The notes under the pieces: model-generated | What the model was told of the DNA's origin: nothing | Databases searched by the model: none | The model's input: the letters and a program-made list of their open reading frames with translations, nothing else | Position numbers and translations under genes: made by a program | In this document: positions 7,527 through 16,305 of the stretch, in pieces | Numbering within the stretch: the first letter of the stretch is position 1 | How the letters are laid out: every line of letters starts with the position of its first letter | Source of the DNA: Rhodobacterales bacterium HKCCE4037 | Lineage (GTDB): Bacteria; Pseudomonadota; Alphaproteobacteria; Rhodobacterales; Rhodobacteraceae | DNA length: 64,000 nt | Assembly (NCBI GenBank): GCA_015689645.1 | Contig: WVSM01000001.1 | Coordinates: 62,001-126,000, forward strand | Direction of reading: 5' to 3'

Positions 7527-10500
7527 ATGACATGGCAATTCTGGGTCGACCGTGGCGGCACCTTCACCGATATCGTGGCGAAGGACCCCTCGGGCGCGTT
7601 GCACACGCACAAGCTGCTGTCGGAGAACCCCGAAGCCTACCGCGATGCGGCCGTGCACGGGGTGCGGACGCTTCTGGGGCTGGGGGCGGAGGATGCGATC
7701 CCCGAGGGGGCCGTGGGGGCGGTGAAGATGGGCACGACGGTGGCGACCAACGCGCTGTTGGAGCGGAAGGGGGAGCGGACCCTGCTGCTTATCACGCAAG
7801 GTTTGGGTGATCTGCTGCGGATCGGATACCAGAACCGGCCGCGCCTGTTCGATCTGAAGATCGAGCTGCCGGAGCTGCTCTACGACGACGTGGTCGAGGT
7901 GACGGAGAGGCTGGATGCCGAGGGCGAGGTGGTGACACCGCTGGATGCGGAGGCGGCGCGGGCGGCTTTGCAGGGGGCGTTTGATGAGGGGTATCGGTCG
8001 GTCGCGATTGCGCTGATGCATTCCTACCGCTTCCCGGATCACGAGAAAACGCTTGGCGAGATCGCGCGCGAGGTCGGGTTCAGCCAAGTGTCGCTCAGCC
8101 ACGAGGCCTCGCCGCTGATCAAGCTGGTGGGGCGGGGGGATACCGCCGTGGTCGATGCGTATCTTTCGCCGATCCTGCGGCGCTATGTCGACCAGGTGGC
8201 GGGCGCGTTGGGCGCGCGGGACGGCGATGCGGCCGGGCAGGCGGGCGATACACGGCTGATGTTCATGCAGTCGAACGGGGGCCTGACCGACGCCAGCCTG
8301 TTCCAGGGGCGCGACGCGATCCTGTCCGGCCCTGCGGGCGGCGTCGTCGGCATGGTGCGCACGGCGGAGGCGCTGGGGCATGACAGGCTGATCGGATTCG
8401 ACATGGGCGGCACGTCCACGGACGTGTGCCACTACGCGGGCGATTACGAGCGGTCGTTCGAGACCGAGGTTGCGGGCGTGCGGATGCGGGCGCCGATGAT
8501 GTCGATCCACACGGTGGCCGCCGGGGGCGGGTCGATCCTGTCCTACCGCGACGGGCGGATGCAGGTGGGGCCGGAAAGCGCGGGGGCGAACCCGGGGCCT
8601 GCGGCCTATCGCCGTGGCGGGCCGCTGACGGTGACCGATTGCAACGTGCTTCTGGGCAAGCTCCAGCCCGCGCATTTCCCGGCGGTGTTCGGGCCGAACG
8701 GGGACGCGCCGCTGGATGCCGACGTGGTGCGCGAGAAGTTCGAGGCGCTGCGAGCGGAGATCGGCACGAACAAGACGGTGGAGGAGCTGGCCGAGGGCTT
8801 CCTGCGGATCGCCGTGGAGAACATGGCGAACGCGATCAAGAAGATCTCCGTCCAGCGCGGCTATGACGTGACCGGCTACACGATGAACTGCTTCGGCGGG
8901 GCGGGGGGGCAGCATGCCTGCCTGGTGGCCGATGCTTTGGGGATGGAGAAGATCTTTATCCATCCGTTTGCAGGCGTTCTGTCGGCCTTCGGCATGGGGC
9001 TGGCGGATATCCGGGCCATGAAGGAGCGGCAGTTGGGGCTGGCGATCGGCGAAGATGCGCGTGCCGAGATGGAGGCGCTGGCCGATCTGGCGCGCGAGGA
9101 AGTGGCTGGGCAGGGGATGCGGGACGATCAGATCGAGATCATCGCGACCGCGCACATTCGCCCGCGCGGAGCGCAGCAATCGCTGGAGGTGCCGTTCGGC
9201 GACGCGGAGCAGATGACAGCGGATTTCGTGGAGGCGCATCGGCAGCGCTTCGGGTTCGCGCCGGATGTGTCGAATCTTCTGCTGGACGTGCTGGTGGCCG
9301 AGGCCGTCGGCAAGACGGGGGAGGGCGTTTCGATGCCGGACCCGGATGGCGAAGGGGCGGCGGCCGTGGAGGTGCGGCTGTCGACGGGCGGCGACTGGCG
9401 CGAGGTGCCGCTGGTGGACCGCGCGACGCTGAAGATCGGGGCGCATGTGGACGGCCCGGCGATCCTGACGGAGCCGACGGGCACCAATATGATAGAAGAA
9501 GGCTGGCGCGCGACCTGCGTGGAGGGGGGCAATCTTCTACTGGAACGGGTGGTGCCGCTGGAACGGGCGGAGGCGATCGGGACGGCGGTCGATCCGGTGA
9601 TGCTGGAAGTGTTCAACAACCTCTTCATGTCGATTGCCGAGCAGATGGGGGCCACGCTGCAGAACACCGCCTATTCGGTCAACATCAAGGAACGGCTCGA
9701 CTTTTCCTGTGCCATCTTCGACCAGAACGGCGATCTGGTCGCCAACGCGCCGCATGTTCCGGTGCACCTTGGCTCGATGTCTGAGAGCGTGCGCACGATC
9801 CTGCGGGAGAACGAGGGGGAGATCAGCCCCGGTGACGTGTTCATGATGAACAACCCGTTCAATGGCGGCACGCATCTGCCGGACGTGACGGTCATCACGC
9901 CGGTCTTCGATGCGGATGGGGAGCGGATCATCTACACTGTCGCCTCGCGCGGGCACCATGCGGATATCGGCGGCAAGACCCCCGGTTCGGCGCCGCCCGA
10001 TAGCCGCCATATCGACGAGGAAGGCGTGTGTATCACCAACTTCCTGCTGGTGAAACAGGGCGAGATGCGGGAGGCGGCGACGCGGGAGCTTCTGGCCTCG
10101 GGCCAATACCCGTGCCGCAACATCGACGACAACATGGCCGACCTTGCCGCGCAGATCGCGGCGAACGCGACCGGCGTGGCGGAGTTGCAGAAGATCACCG
10201 CACAGTTCGGGCTGGAGACGATCCATGCCTACATGGGCCACGTGCAGGACAATGCGGAGGAAAGCGTTCGGCGGGTGCTGGACGTGCTGAAGGACAGCTC
10301 CTTCACCTACCCGATGGATGACGGCGCCAAGATCAAGGTTGCGATCACCGTGGACAAGGCGGCGCGGTCGGCGACGCTGGATTTCACCGGCACCTCGCCG
10401 CAATCGGAGTTCAACTACAACGCGCCCTTGGCGATCTGCCGTGCGGTTGTCCTCTACGTCTTCCGCACGCTGGTGGGCAGCGACATCCCGATGAACGAGG

Positions 10501-11117
10501 GCTGTCTGAAGCCGTTGAACCTGATCGTGCCCGAAGGCTCGATGATCAACCCGGCCTATCCGGCGGCGGTGATCTCGGGCAACACGGAGGTCAGCCAATC
10601 CATCGCCGATGCGCTTTACGGCGCGCTCGGCGTGATCGCCGGATCGCAAGGTACGATGAACAATTTCGTCTACGGCAACGACAGGTACCAGAACTACGAG
10701 ACGATCTGCGGCGGCACCGGGGCGGGCGAGGGCTTCGACGGCACATCGGCCGTGCATTCCCATATGACCAACACCCGCATGACCGATCCGGAAGTGCTTG
10801 AGACGCGGTTCCCGGTGCGGGTCGAGGAATTCTCGATCCGCTCGGGCTCTGGCGGGCAGGGCAAGTGGAAAGGCGGCGAGGGGATCACCCGGCGCCTGCG
10901 CTTCAACGAGGCGATGACGGTCACGACGCTGACCTCGCACCGCAAGGTCCGACCCCATGGCGCGGCGGGCGGCGGGGCCGGTGGCGTGGGTGTCAATTCG
11001 GTGGAGCGCGGCGACGGAACCGTCGAGCGGTTGCAGGGCAACGACCAGGCCGAGTTGCAGCCCGGAGATGTCTTCGTGATGCAGACGCCCGGCGGCGGCG
11101 GATACGGCACGCCCTGA
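7527..11117 (+). CDS. fused hydantoinase/5-oxoprolinase (HyuA-HyuB), ATP-dependent
   Basis: 1196 residues when started at the ATG at 7527, chosen because GGAGGAG (7511-7517) lies nine bases before it; an ATG at 7509 would add six residues. The first half is the HyuA part with actin-like ATP motifs [11 protein letters not shown] near the N-terminus and [12 protein letters not shown] around residue 300; the second half is HyuB, starting near residue 695 ([17 protein letters not shown]). This full-length fusion hydrolyses 5-oxoproline to glutamate with ATP in characterised members; relatives act on N-methylhydantoin or acetone. Context with DUF1445 and TRAP genes favours oxoproline or a close lactam. 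It ends 12 bases before a convergent gene. Confidence 0.88.
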   Translation: MTWQFWVDRGGTFTDIVAKDPSGALHTHKLLSENPEAYRDAAVHGVRTLLGLGAEDAIPEGAVGAVKMGTTVATNALLERKGERTLLLITQGLGDLLRIGYQNRPRLFDLKIELPELLYDDVVEVTERLDAEGEVVTPLDAEAARAALQGAFDEGYRSVAIALMHSYRFPDHEKTLGEIAREVGFSQVSLSHEASPLIKLVGRGDTAVVDAYLSPILRRYVDQVAGALGARDGDAAGQAGDTRLMFMQSNGGLTDASLFQGRDAILSGPAGGVVGMVRTAEALGHDRLIGFDMGGTSTDVCHYAGDYERSFETEVAGVRMRAPMMSIHTVAAGGGSILSYRDGRMQVGPESAGANPGPAAYRRGGPLTVTDCNVLLGKLQPAHFPAVFGPNGDAPLDADVVREKFEALRAEIGTNKTVEELAEGFLRIAVENMANAIKKISVQRGYDVTGYTMNCFGGAGGQHACLVADALGMEKIFIHPFAGVLSAFGMGLADIRAMKERQLGLAIGEDARAEMEALADLAREEVAGQGMRDDQIEIIATAHIRPRGAQQSLEVPFGDAEQMTADFVEAHRQRFGFAPDVSNLLLDVLVAEAVGKTGEGVSMPDPDGEGAAAVEVRLSTGGDWREVPLVDRATLKIGAHVDGPAILTEPTGTNMIEEGWRATCVEGGNLLLERVVPLERAEAIGTAVDPVMLEVFNNLFMSIAEQMGATLQNTAYSVNIKERLDFSCAIFDQNGDLVANAPHVPVHLGSMSESVRTILRENEGEISPGDVFMMNNPFNGGTHLPDVTVITPVFDADGERIIYTVASRGHHADIGGKTPGSAPPDSRHIDEEGVCITNFLLVKQGEMREAATRELLASGQYPCRNIDDNMADLAAQIAANATGVAELQKITAQFGLETIHAYMGHVQDNAEESVRRVLDVLKDSSFTYPMDDGAKIKVAITVDKAARSATLDFTGTSPQSEFNYNAPLAICRAVVLYVFRTLVGSDIPMNEGCLKPLNLIVPEGSMINPAYPAAVISGNTEVSQSIADALYGALGVIAGSQGTMNNFVYGNDRYQNYETICGGTGAGEGFDGTSAVHSHMTNTRMTDPEVLETRFPVRVEEFSIRSGSGGQGKWKGGEGITRRLRFNEAMTVTTLTSHRKVRPHGAAGGGAGGVGVNSVERGDGTVERLQGNDQAELQPGDVFVMQTPGGGGYGTP

Positions 11118-11129
11118 GGGGCCGCCGGA

Positions 11130-11846
11130 TCATTCCGTGAGCTTGCGCAACGCAGTAAGGGATCTGAACGCTTCCTGTTGGGGTTCGGCGGCCAGCAGGG
11201 GGCGGTTTTCGAGCTGGTCGAAGTACGACCTGCTTTCGAGTCGGTTCAGCTCTCGCTTGACCAGTTCGATCTGGAACAGAAGCTGCTCCTTGGCGTTCCG
11301 CAGGTTTTGCAGCGCCGCGTCGACCTGCGCGGCGTGACTGACCGAAAGGTCCGCGACGGCGTCGACGGCCGCAAGATTGACGGCGGGGATCAGCACCCAG
11401 TCCAGCGCATCGCGGTAGAGCTGGCTGGTCAGCGCCTCCAGCGGGAAACTGAACCCGTCCTCGCTGTTCAGCGCGCGATGCGGATTGCCGATGACCGTCG
11501 CGAAGCGCACCTGCGCGCGGGCGGGCTGACCCGCCTGATGGGAGTAGATCACGCGAAGCTGGCGCAGCGACAGCCCGGGAAGCGCGATCTCTTCATCGGG
11601 GTTGGTGAAGACCGCGTCGCTATCGGAACCCCGGAATTCGCCAAGCACCTGCAAGATCCGGTCGCTGATCGCGGGGCAGAAGATTTCGTGCAGCGGACGT
11701 TCGTTCTTGAAGGTGATGCGGTGGCGGTGTTCCGGCTTGGAAATGACCAAGTCTATAGCGACCCATGGAGCCTGCTGCGAGGCATGGGACAGCGTAATGG
11801 ACATTCCGTTGGGCTGCTGCGGATCGGACAAACCATCATCCTGCAA
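11130..11846 (-). CDS. protein of unknown function with C-terminal coiled coil
   Basis: About 238 residues from a TTG at 11846, picked because AGAAGGAAGG (11855-11864) lies eight bases upstream; a further in-frame TTG at 11867 would give 245 residues. I recognise no family. The first two thirds look like a mixed alpha/beta soluble domain, and the last third (AQVDAALQNLRNAKEQLLFQ onwards) is a heptad-rich helix. It has its own good promoter (11887-11916). It is convergent with the oxoprolinase gene and lies downstream of the CheB-CheR fusion on the same strand, so a link to signalling is possible but unproven. Confidence 0.7.
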   Translation of the reverse strand: MQDDGLSDPQQPNGMSITLSHASQQAPWVAIDLVISKPEHRHRITFKNERPLHEIFCPAISDRILQVLGEFRGSDSDAVFTNPDEEIALPGLSLRQLRVIYSHQAGQPARAQVRFATVIGNPHRALNSEDGFSFPLEALTSQLYRDALDWVLIPAVNLAAVDAVADLSVSHAAQVDAALQNLRNAKEQLLFQIELVKRELNRLESRSYFDQLENRPLLAAEPQQEAFRSLTALRKLTE

Positions 11847-11886
11847 AAAAGTCGCCTTCCTTCTCAATTATCGCGATCTCGTTAAC

Positions 11887-11916
11887 ATTGTATTAACTGA
11901 TCGCCTCTGAACGCAA
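11887..11916 (-). promoter_or_regulatory. sigma-70-type promoter for the unknown gene ending at 11130
   Basis: On the minus strand TTGCGT (11916-11911) and TACAAT (11892-11887) are separated by 18 bases, placing the transcript start near 11880. The -10 element lies inside an inverted repeat, GTTAA-N7-TTAAC (11881-11897), which may be an operator controlling access to the promoter. Confidence 0.5.
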
Positions 11917-11969
11917 TCGCGTGGGTGTGGTTCGTCCTGTCGTCACGCCGCGTTCGGAGCACCGAAGGC

Positions 11970-14516
11970 TCAGTGCATCGTCGTATCCCTTGATGCCCCT
12001 TCCTGCACGAGCGTGGCGACCACGCCCAGAACCTCGTCCGACATGTTCCGGAAGGGCGTCACCGTCAGCCGCAATTCCACGTCGCCCTCCGTCGTCCGTT
12101 TCACGATTTCCTCGCGCAGGCGGAACACCTCGTTACACATCTGCGCAAGCTGGCCCATGCTGTCGGGCAGGTTGCATTGCGACAGGTGCACGCCGGTCGC
12201 GGGAATATCCGAGATCCGGAATTGCTCGATTGCCGCCAGCGACGCGCGGCGCACGATCAGGGCCTGGTCGATCACGAGGACCGGGAAGGGCACCACTTCG
12301 AGCGTCGCCGCAAGCTCGGTCGAGACCCTTTGCAACTCGGAAGAATTGACCTGCAATTCCTCGTTGACCGTGATCAGTTCCTCGTTGGTGGACTGAAGCT
12401 CTTCGTTGGAGGTTTCCAGTTCCTCGTTGGTGGCCTGCAATTCCTCGTTCGTCGATTGCATTTCCTCGTTGAAACTCTGGAGTTCCTCGTTGGAGGTCTG
12501 CAGTTCCTCAACGGTCTGTTGGAGCGCCTCGCGGGTCTGGTTCACCTCCAGCTCCATCTGCTGGATGTAGGCGCGCTGCTGTTCCTCGTTGAGCGTCTCA
12601 AGCGCGTCGAAGGCAGGCTCTTGCAGCCGGGTGTCGATGCCGACAAGCACGTGGTCCTCGCCGCCATCGGCGCTTGTCAACGGATAGCAGATCGCGCGTA
12701 CTTCGTTGAACCCGTCGCCCGCCAAATCGTGCCAGCGCCCGACCCGCCGCCGCCGGTCTTTCAGTGACGTGGCGCATAGCCCGGCCACCTCGTCGCGCAA
12801 CGGTTTCCTGAGGTTCTTGAGGCCGATCCAGAGCGGCGCGTTCTCCGTCATCTGGGTGAAGGCCGAGATGTCGCCGAACACGCGGACCATTTCGCCGCCG
12901 CGCGTGACGATGAAGCCGTTCGGCGCCACGACGCGCGCCAGCGTGTCGAACGTGCCGAAGGGGGAGGTTGCCGCGTCCGTCGGGGCCTCGTGCCGTGTGA
13001 ATTGTCGACCCGGGGTCAGATTGCCGAAGCCCTTGCCGCCAAAATCGAAGCGCCGCGTGGCCGACCGGCCCAGGCGCCGCTTGAGGAACAGCTTGTCGGT
13101 GCCGCCGCGCGCCTCGAACAGGGTTTCCATGCTGCCCACGGTTTCGGACGTGCCGAGGAACAGGATGCCGCTGGGGTTCAATGCGTAGTGGATGCGGTGC
13201 AGCACCCGGTTTTGCAGCGCCGCGTTGAAGTAGATCAGGACGTTGCGGATCGAGACGAAATCGACGTTGAGGAAGGGCGGGTCGTGGAAGATGTTGTGCA
13301 GCGAGAACAGGGTGATCGCACGCAGTTCCTGCACCACTTCGATGCGGCCTTCGCGGATGTGGAAGTAGGTTTCGAGAATGTCCTCAGGGATGTCGGCGGC
13401 GGCGGTGATCGGGTAGCTGCCGCGCCGCGCGACTCCCAAGGCACGCTCGTCGATATCGGTGGCGAAGATCTGGATGTTCATCTCGCGCAGGGCGTCCAGC
13501 CCGCCCACGGCTTCGGCCAGCTTGATGGCGATGGAATAGACCTCTTCGCCCGTGGCGCATCCCGCCACCCAAAGGCGCAGCTGGGTGACCTCGCGGTTCT
13601 TGAGCATGCGTTTGAATTCGGTTCCCAGCTGGTCGAACTGGTCGGGGTCGCGGAAGAAGCGGGTGACCGAGATCAGCAGGTCGCGGAACAGGGCGTCCAC
13701 TTCCTCGGCGGAGGTGCGGCAGAAGCTGACGTATTCGTCGTAATCGGTGATATCGAGCGCCGCCATGCGCCGGTTGATGCGGCGGGTGACGGTGGTTTCC
13801 TTGTAGTCGCGGAAATCGACCGAGGTGCGCGCGAGCAGGATCTGGTAGATCTCCGACAGCTTGCTCGGGCGTTCGTTGAGGCGGCGCAGCTGGTCGAAAT
13901 CGCGTGGCTGCGCGAGGATCTTGGTGAGGTGCTGTCCGATCTGTTTCGGCGACAGCGTCAGGTCGATGCAGCCGGTCTCGACCGAGGAGGAGGGCATGCC
14001 GTCGAATTTCGCCGAGGCGACGTCCTGCGCGATGGTGATGCCGCCGACCTCGCGGATCGCTTGAACGCCGTAGCTGCCGTCGCTGCCGGTGCCCGACAGG
14101 ACGATGCCGACCGTATGTTCGCCCGCCTCGTCGGCCAGCGACTTGAACAGCCGGTCCACGGAGGGTTTGGGCGAGGCCGGGTGGCCGCCCGGCTCCACCA
14201 GGTAAAACCTGCCGTCCTGAAGGATGACGTCGGAATTCGCGGGCGTGATAAAGATGGTGCCTGCGACCGGCTCGGTCGTCTCGGACAATTCGACAACCGG
14301 CAGGGATGTCTCGCGCGAGATCAGCGTGGTCAGAAGACTCTTGTGGGTCGAGGACATGTGCTGGACCAGCACATAGACGGCGTTGACCTCCGGCGGGAGG
14401 TTCTGGACCAGCGAGGACGCGGCCTCCAGCCCGCCGGCCGAGGCCCCGATGCCCACGAAATAGAGCGCCTCGGCAGGTTTCTCGCCGGCTCCGAGGTCCG
14501 TATCGGATTCTGTCAT
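11970..14516 (-). CDS. CheB-CheR-PAS fusion protein (orphan chemotaxis-type signalling)
   Basis: 848 residues from the ATG at 14516, chosen for the GAGGTAG ribosome site just upstream; an upstream extension lacks family similarity. Order: CheB methylesterase (about 18-205, with GIGASAGG serine, VLVQHMSSTH histidine and LSGTGSDGS aspartate), CheR methyltransferase (about 215-490, AGCATGEEVYSIAI SAM site, RNVLIYF), a linker, a strongly heptad-repeated coiled coil (about 643-737, repeated TNEELQ units) and a C-terminal PAS domain (about 738-848). Many relatives carry a histidine kinase after the PAS; this one stops there. No chemoreceptor, CheA or CheW is nearby, so it may methylate or demethylate an unlinked partner or act in stress signalling. 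Confidence 0.92.
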   Translation of the reverse strand: MTESDTDLGAGEKPAEALYFVGIGASAGGLEAASSLVQNLPPEVNAVYVLVQHMSSTHKSLLTTLISRETSLPVVELSETTEPVAGTIFITPANSDVILQDGRFYLVEPGGHPASPKPSVDRLFKSLADEAGEHTVGIVLSGTGSDGSYGVQAIREVGGITIAQDVASAKFDGMPSSSVETGCIDLTLSPKQIGQHLTKILAQPRDFDQLRRLNERPSKLSEIYQILLARTSVDFRDYKETTVTRRINRRMAALDITDYDEYVSFCRTSAEEVDALFRDLLISVTRFFRDPDQFDQLGTEFKRMLKNREVTQLRLWVAGCATGEEVYSIAIKLAEAVGGLDALREMNIQIFATDIDERALGVARRGSYPITAAADIPEDILETYFHIREGRIEVVQELRAITLFSLHNIFHDPPFLNVDFVSIRNVLIYFNAALQNRVLHRIHYALNPSGILFLGTSETVGSMETLFEARGGTDKLFLKRRLGRSATRRFDFGGKGFGNLTPGRQFTRHEAPTDAATSPFGTFDTLARVVAPNGFIVTRGGEMVRVFGDISAFTQMTENAPLWIGLKNLRKPLRDEVAGLCATSLKDRRRRVGRWHDLAGDGFNEVRAICYPLTSADGGEDHVLVGIDTRLQEPAFDALETLNEEQQRAYIQQMELEVNQTREALQQTVEELQTSNEELQSFNEEMQSTNEELQATNEELETSNEELQSTNEELITVNEELQVNSSELQRVSTELAATLEVVPFPVLVIDQALIVRRASLAAIEQFRISDIPATGVHLSQCNLPDSMGQLAQMCNEVFRLREEIVKRTTEGDVELRLTVTPFRNMSDEVLGVVATLVQEGASRDTTMH

Positions 14517-14814
14517 GAAGCTACCTCGCAAATCGCCGCGAAATCGGCCCGCCATTTTCGCGAGATCGGCCCGCCATTCCCGCAAGCACGCTAGACAGAC
14601 GCTTGGGATCGCACAACAGACCAACATACGGAAAACCGGGGCACATGCGCGCAAGGCACCAACAGGGCTAGGGCAATTCGGCCACAGTTGCGGGCCCTCG
14701 GGCCCAAGGCGCCGCCGGCCCCCCGAAAGGGCCGGGTGTCAGCCATGACCGGCTTCCGAAAATCAATCGAAGATTCGAATTGAAAAGGCGCTTTCCGATC
14801 GGCATTTTGCGCTG
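14517..14814. other. divergent intergenic region between cheB-cheR fusion and fds LysR gene
   Basis: 298 bases without a gene. It should hold the promoters of both flanking genes. The part nearest the LysR start (14757-14790) is AT-rich and contains an imperfect dyad (CAATCGAA and TTCGAATTG) that could be the LysR autoregulatory site. A GC-rich stretch at 14690-14745 can form hairpins but has no U-run. I see no small ORF with a convincing ribosome site. Confidence 0.4.
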
Positions 14815-15711
14815 ATGATCAACAAGCTGGAAATGTTCATCGCCGTCGCGCGGGAGGGTCACTTCGGCCGTGCCGCCGAAAGTCTCGGGCTGACCCAGCC
14901 GACGCTGTCGACCGGCATCAAGCAGCTGGAAGAGAACCTGGGCGTGCAGCTGATCTTCCGCGGCTCGCGCTACGGTGGCCTGACGCCCGAAGGGCAACGC
15001 GCGCTGGTCTGGGCGCGGCAGCTGGTCAGCGATGCGCGGACCTTCCGGCAGGAGATGCGCACCGCCCGCCACGGGCTGTCGGGCATCGTCCGGCTGGCCG
15101 TGATCCCCACCGCGCTGACCTGGGCCGCGCATCTCTCGGCCCGCTTCTCGCGCGAGCACCCCAACGTCCGCTTCACGATCCTCAGCCGCACCTCCGTAGA
15201 CATCCTGAAAATGCTGGAGAACCTCGAAGTCGACGCGGGCCTGTCCTACCTCGACAACGAACCGCTTGGCCGTGTCACGACAGAAACGCTCTACCGCGAG
15301 CGCCATACGCTCGTGACCCACCGCGACAGCGAACTCGCCTTGCAGGACAGTGTCACATGGGCCGATCTCGCGGGCGAGAAGCTATGTCTTCTCACGCCGG
15401 ACATGCAGAACCGGCGGATCATCAACGAGGCCTTCATGGAGGCCGGCGTCACACCGGAGGCGCAGGTGGAAAGCAACTCCACCGTCGTTCTCGCTGCCCA
15501 TGTCGCGGCGGGTGGCTGGATCACCGTTCTGCCGGAGGACATGGCGCGCTTCCTGTGCGCCGGAAACCCCGACCTTGTGGTGCGCCCTATCGACGGTGGC
15601 GGCATGGACCATTCGGTCGGCCTGGTCGCGCCGTTCCGGGAGCCCCATACGCCGGTGATCGACGCGCTGATCCAGACGACCCGTGTTCTGGCCCGCGAGG
15701 CACCGCGATAG
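14815..15711 (+). CDS. LysR-family regulator of the formate dehydrogenase operon (FdsR type)
   Basis: 298 residues; N-terminal HTH (LEMFIAVAREGHFGRAAESL, then LTQPTLSTGIKQLEENLGV) and a LysR effector-binding domain. It lies 126 bases upstream of fdsG in the same orientation. LysR genes in this position regulate fds operons in other proteobacteria, so control of formate oxidation is a reasonable inference. Dyads at 15744-15754 and 15774-15783 in the gap are candidate binding sites. Effector unknown, though formate is the obvious guess. Confidence 0.9.
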   Translation: MINKLEMFIAVAREGHFGRAAESLGLTQPTLSTGIKQLEENLGVQLIFRGSRYGGLTPEGQRALVWARQLVSDARTFRQEMRTARHGLSGIVRLAVIPTALTWAAHLSARFSREHPNVRFTILSRTSVDILKMLENLEVDAGLSYLDNEPLGRVTTETLYRERHTLVTHRDSELALQDSVTWADLAGEKLCLLTPDMQNRRIINEAFMEAGVTPEAQVESNSTVVLAAHVAAGGWITVLPEDMARFLCAGNPDLVVRPIDGGGMDHSVGLVAPFREPHTPVIDALIQTTRVLAREAPR

Positions 15712-15743
15712 GGTCGGTTTTCGGTGCATTTGTGCCGCGCGCG

Positions 15744-15783
15744 TATCATTGATAAACTCAATGGACCAACGGGATATCGATAT
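15744..15783. promoter_or_regulatory. two AT-rich dyads upstream of fdsG, candidate LysR sites
   Basis: TATCA-T-TGATA (15744-15754) and the perfect palindrome ATATCGATAT (15774-15783) lie 30 bases apart, centre to centre, in an AT-rich pocket between the LysR gene and fdsG. Two phased sites three helical turns apart are the usual arrangement for LysR recognition and activation sites. Function is inferred. Confidence 0.45.
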
Positions 15784-15837
15784 TGAAATCCGAATGAATT
15801 GCGTTCATCCCTCCGCGCGAACGCACCGGAGCATGCC

Positions 15838-16305
15838 ATGACCGCCACAGCCGCCCCGCCGGACAGCGCCGAGATCGCTGCCATCATCCTGAAGAACATG
15901 CCCCTCGAAGGGCCGCTGCTGCCGATCCTGCATGACATGCAGGCCAATTTCGGTTGTGTGCCCGATGCCGCGCGTCCGCAGATCGCCGATGCGCTGAACA
16001 TCACCGAGGCGGAGCTTCACGGCGTGATCTCGTTCTACCACGATTTCCGGCGCGAACCGGCGGGCAAGCATGTGCTCAAGATCTGCCGCGCCGAGGCCTG
16101 CCAGGCGATGGGCGCGAATGACCTGTCGGACAAGGTTCTGGAATTGCTGGGGCTGGATTGGCACGGCACGTCTTCGGATGGCCGCGTCACGGTCGAGCCG
16201 GTCTATTGCCTTGGCCTGTGTGCCTGCGGCCCCGCCGCGATGGTGAACGGCAAGGTGCGCGGCCGAGTGAGCGCCGACGCGCTGGTCCAGGAGGTGTCGG
16301 CATGA
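15838..16305 (+). CDS. fdsG: NAD-dependent formate dehydrogenase gamma subunit FdsG (NuoE-like)
   Basis: 155 residues from ATG 15838 with CGGAG just upstream. It is a NuoE-like [2Fe-2S] protein: the ligands fall in CRAEAC and CLGLC, with the spacing of the thioredoxin-like ferredoxin fold. It passes electrons within the soluble formate dehydrogenase complex between FdsA and the FMN subunit FdsB. The stop overlaps the fdsB start (ATGA), so the two subunits are translationally coupled. Confidence 0.92.
   Translation: MTATAAPPDSAEIAAIILKNMPLEGPLLPILHDMQANFGCVPDAARPQIADALNITEAELHGVISFYHDFRREPAGKHVLKICRAEACQAMGANDLSDKVLELLGLDWHGTSSDGRVTVEPVYCLGLCACGPAAMVNGKVRGRVSADALVQEVSA

Noticed and set aside
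7377-9446. Long antisense frame opposite the oxoprolinase
   Set aside because: His/Arg-rich composition, no domain; the plus-strand enzyme is complete.
12361-12540. Apparent tandem DNA repeat of about 21 bases
   Set aside because: It encodes the heptad NEELQ coiled coil of the CheB-CheR fusion; the repetition is at protein level.
12990-14594. Long plus-strand frame opposite the CheB-CheR fusion
   Set aside because: Composition is typical antisense noise and the minus-strand protein has all expected catalytic motifs.
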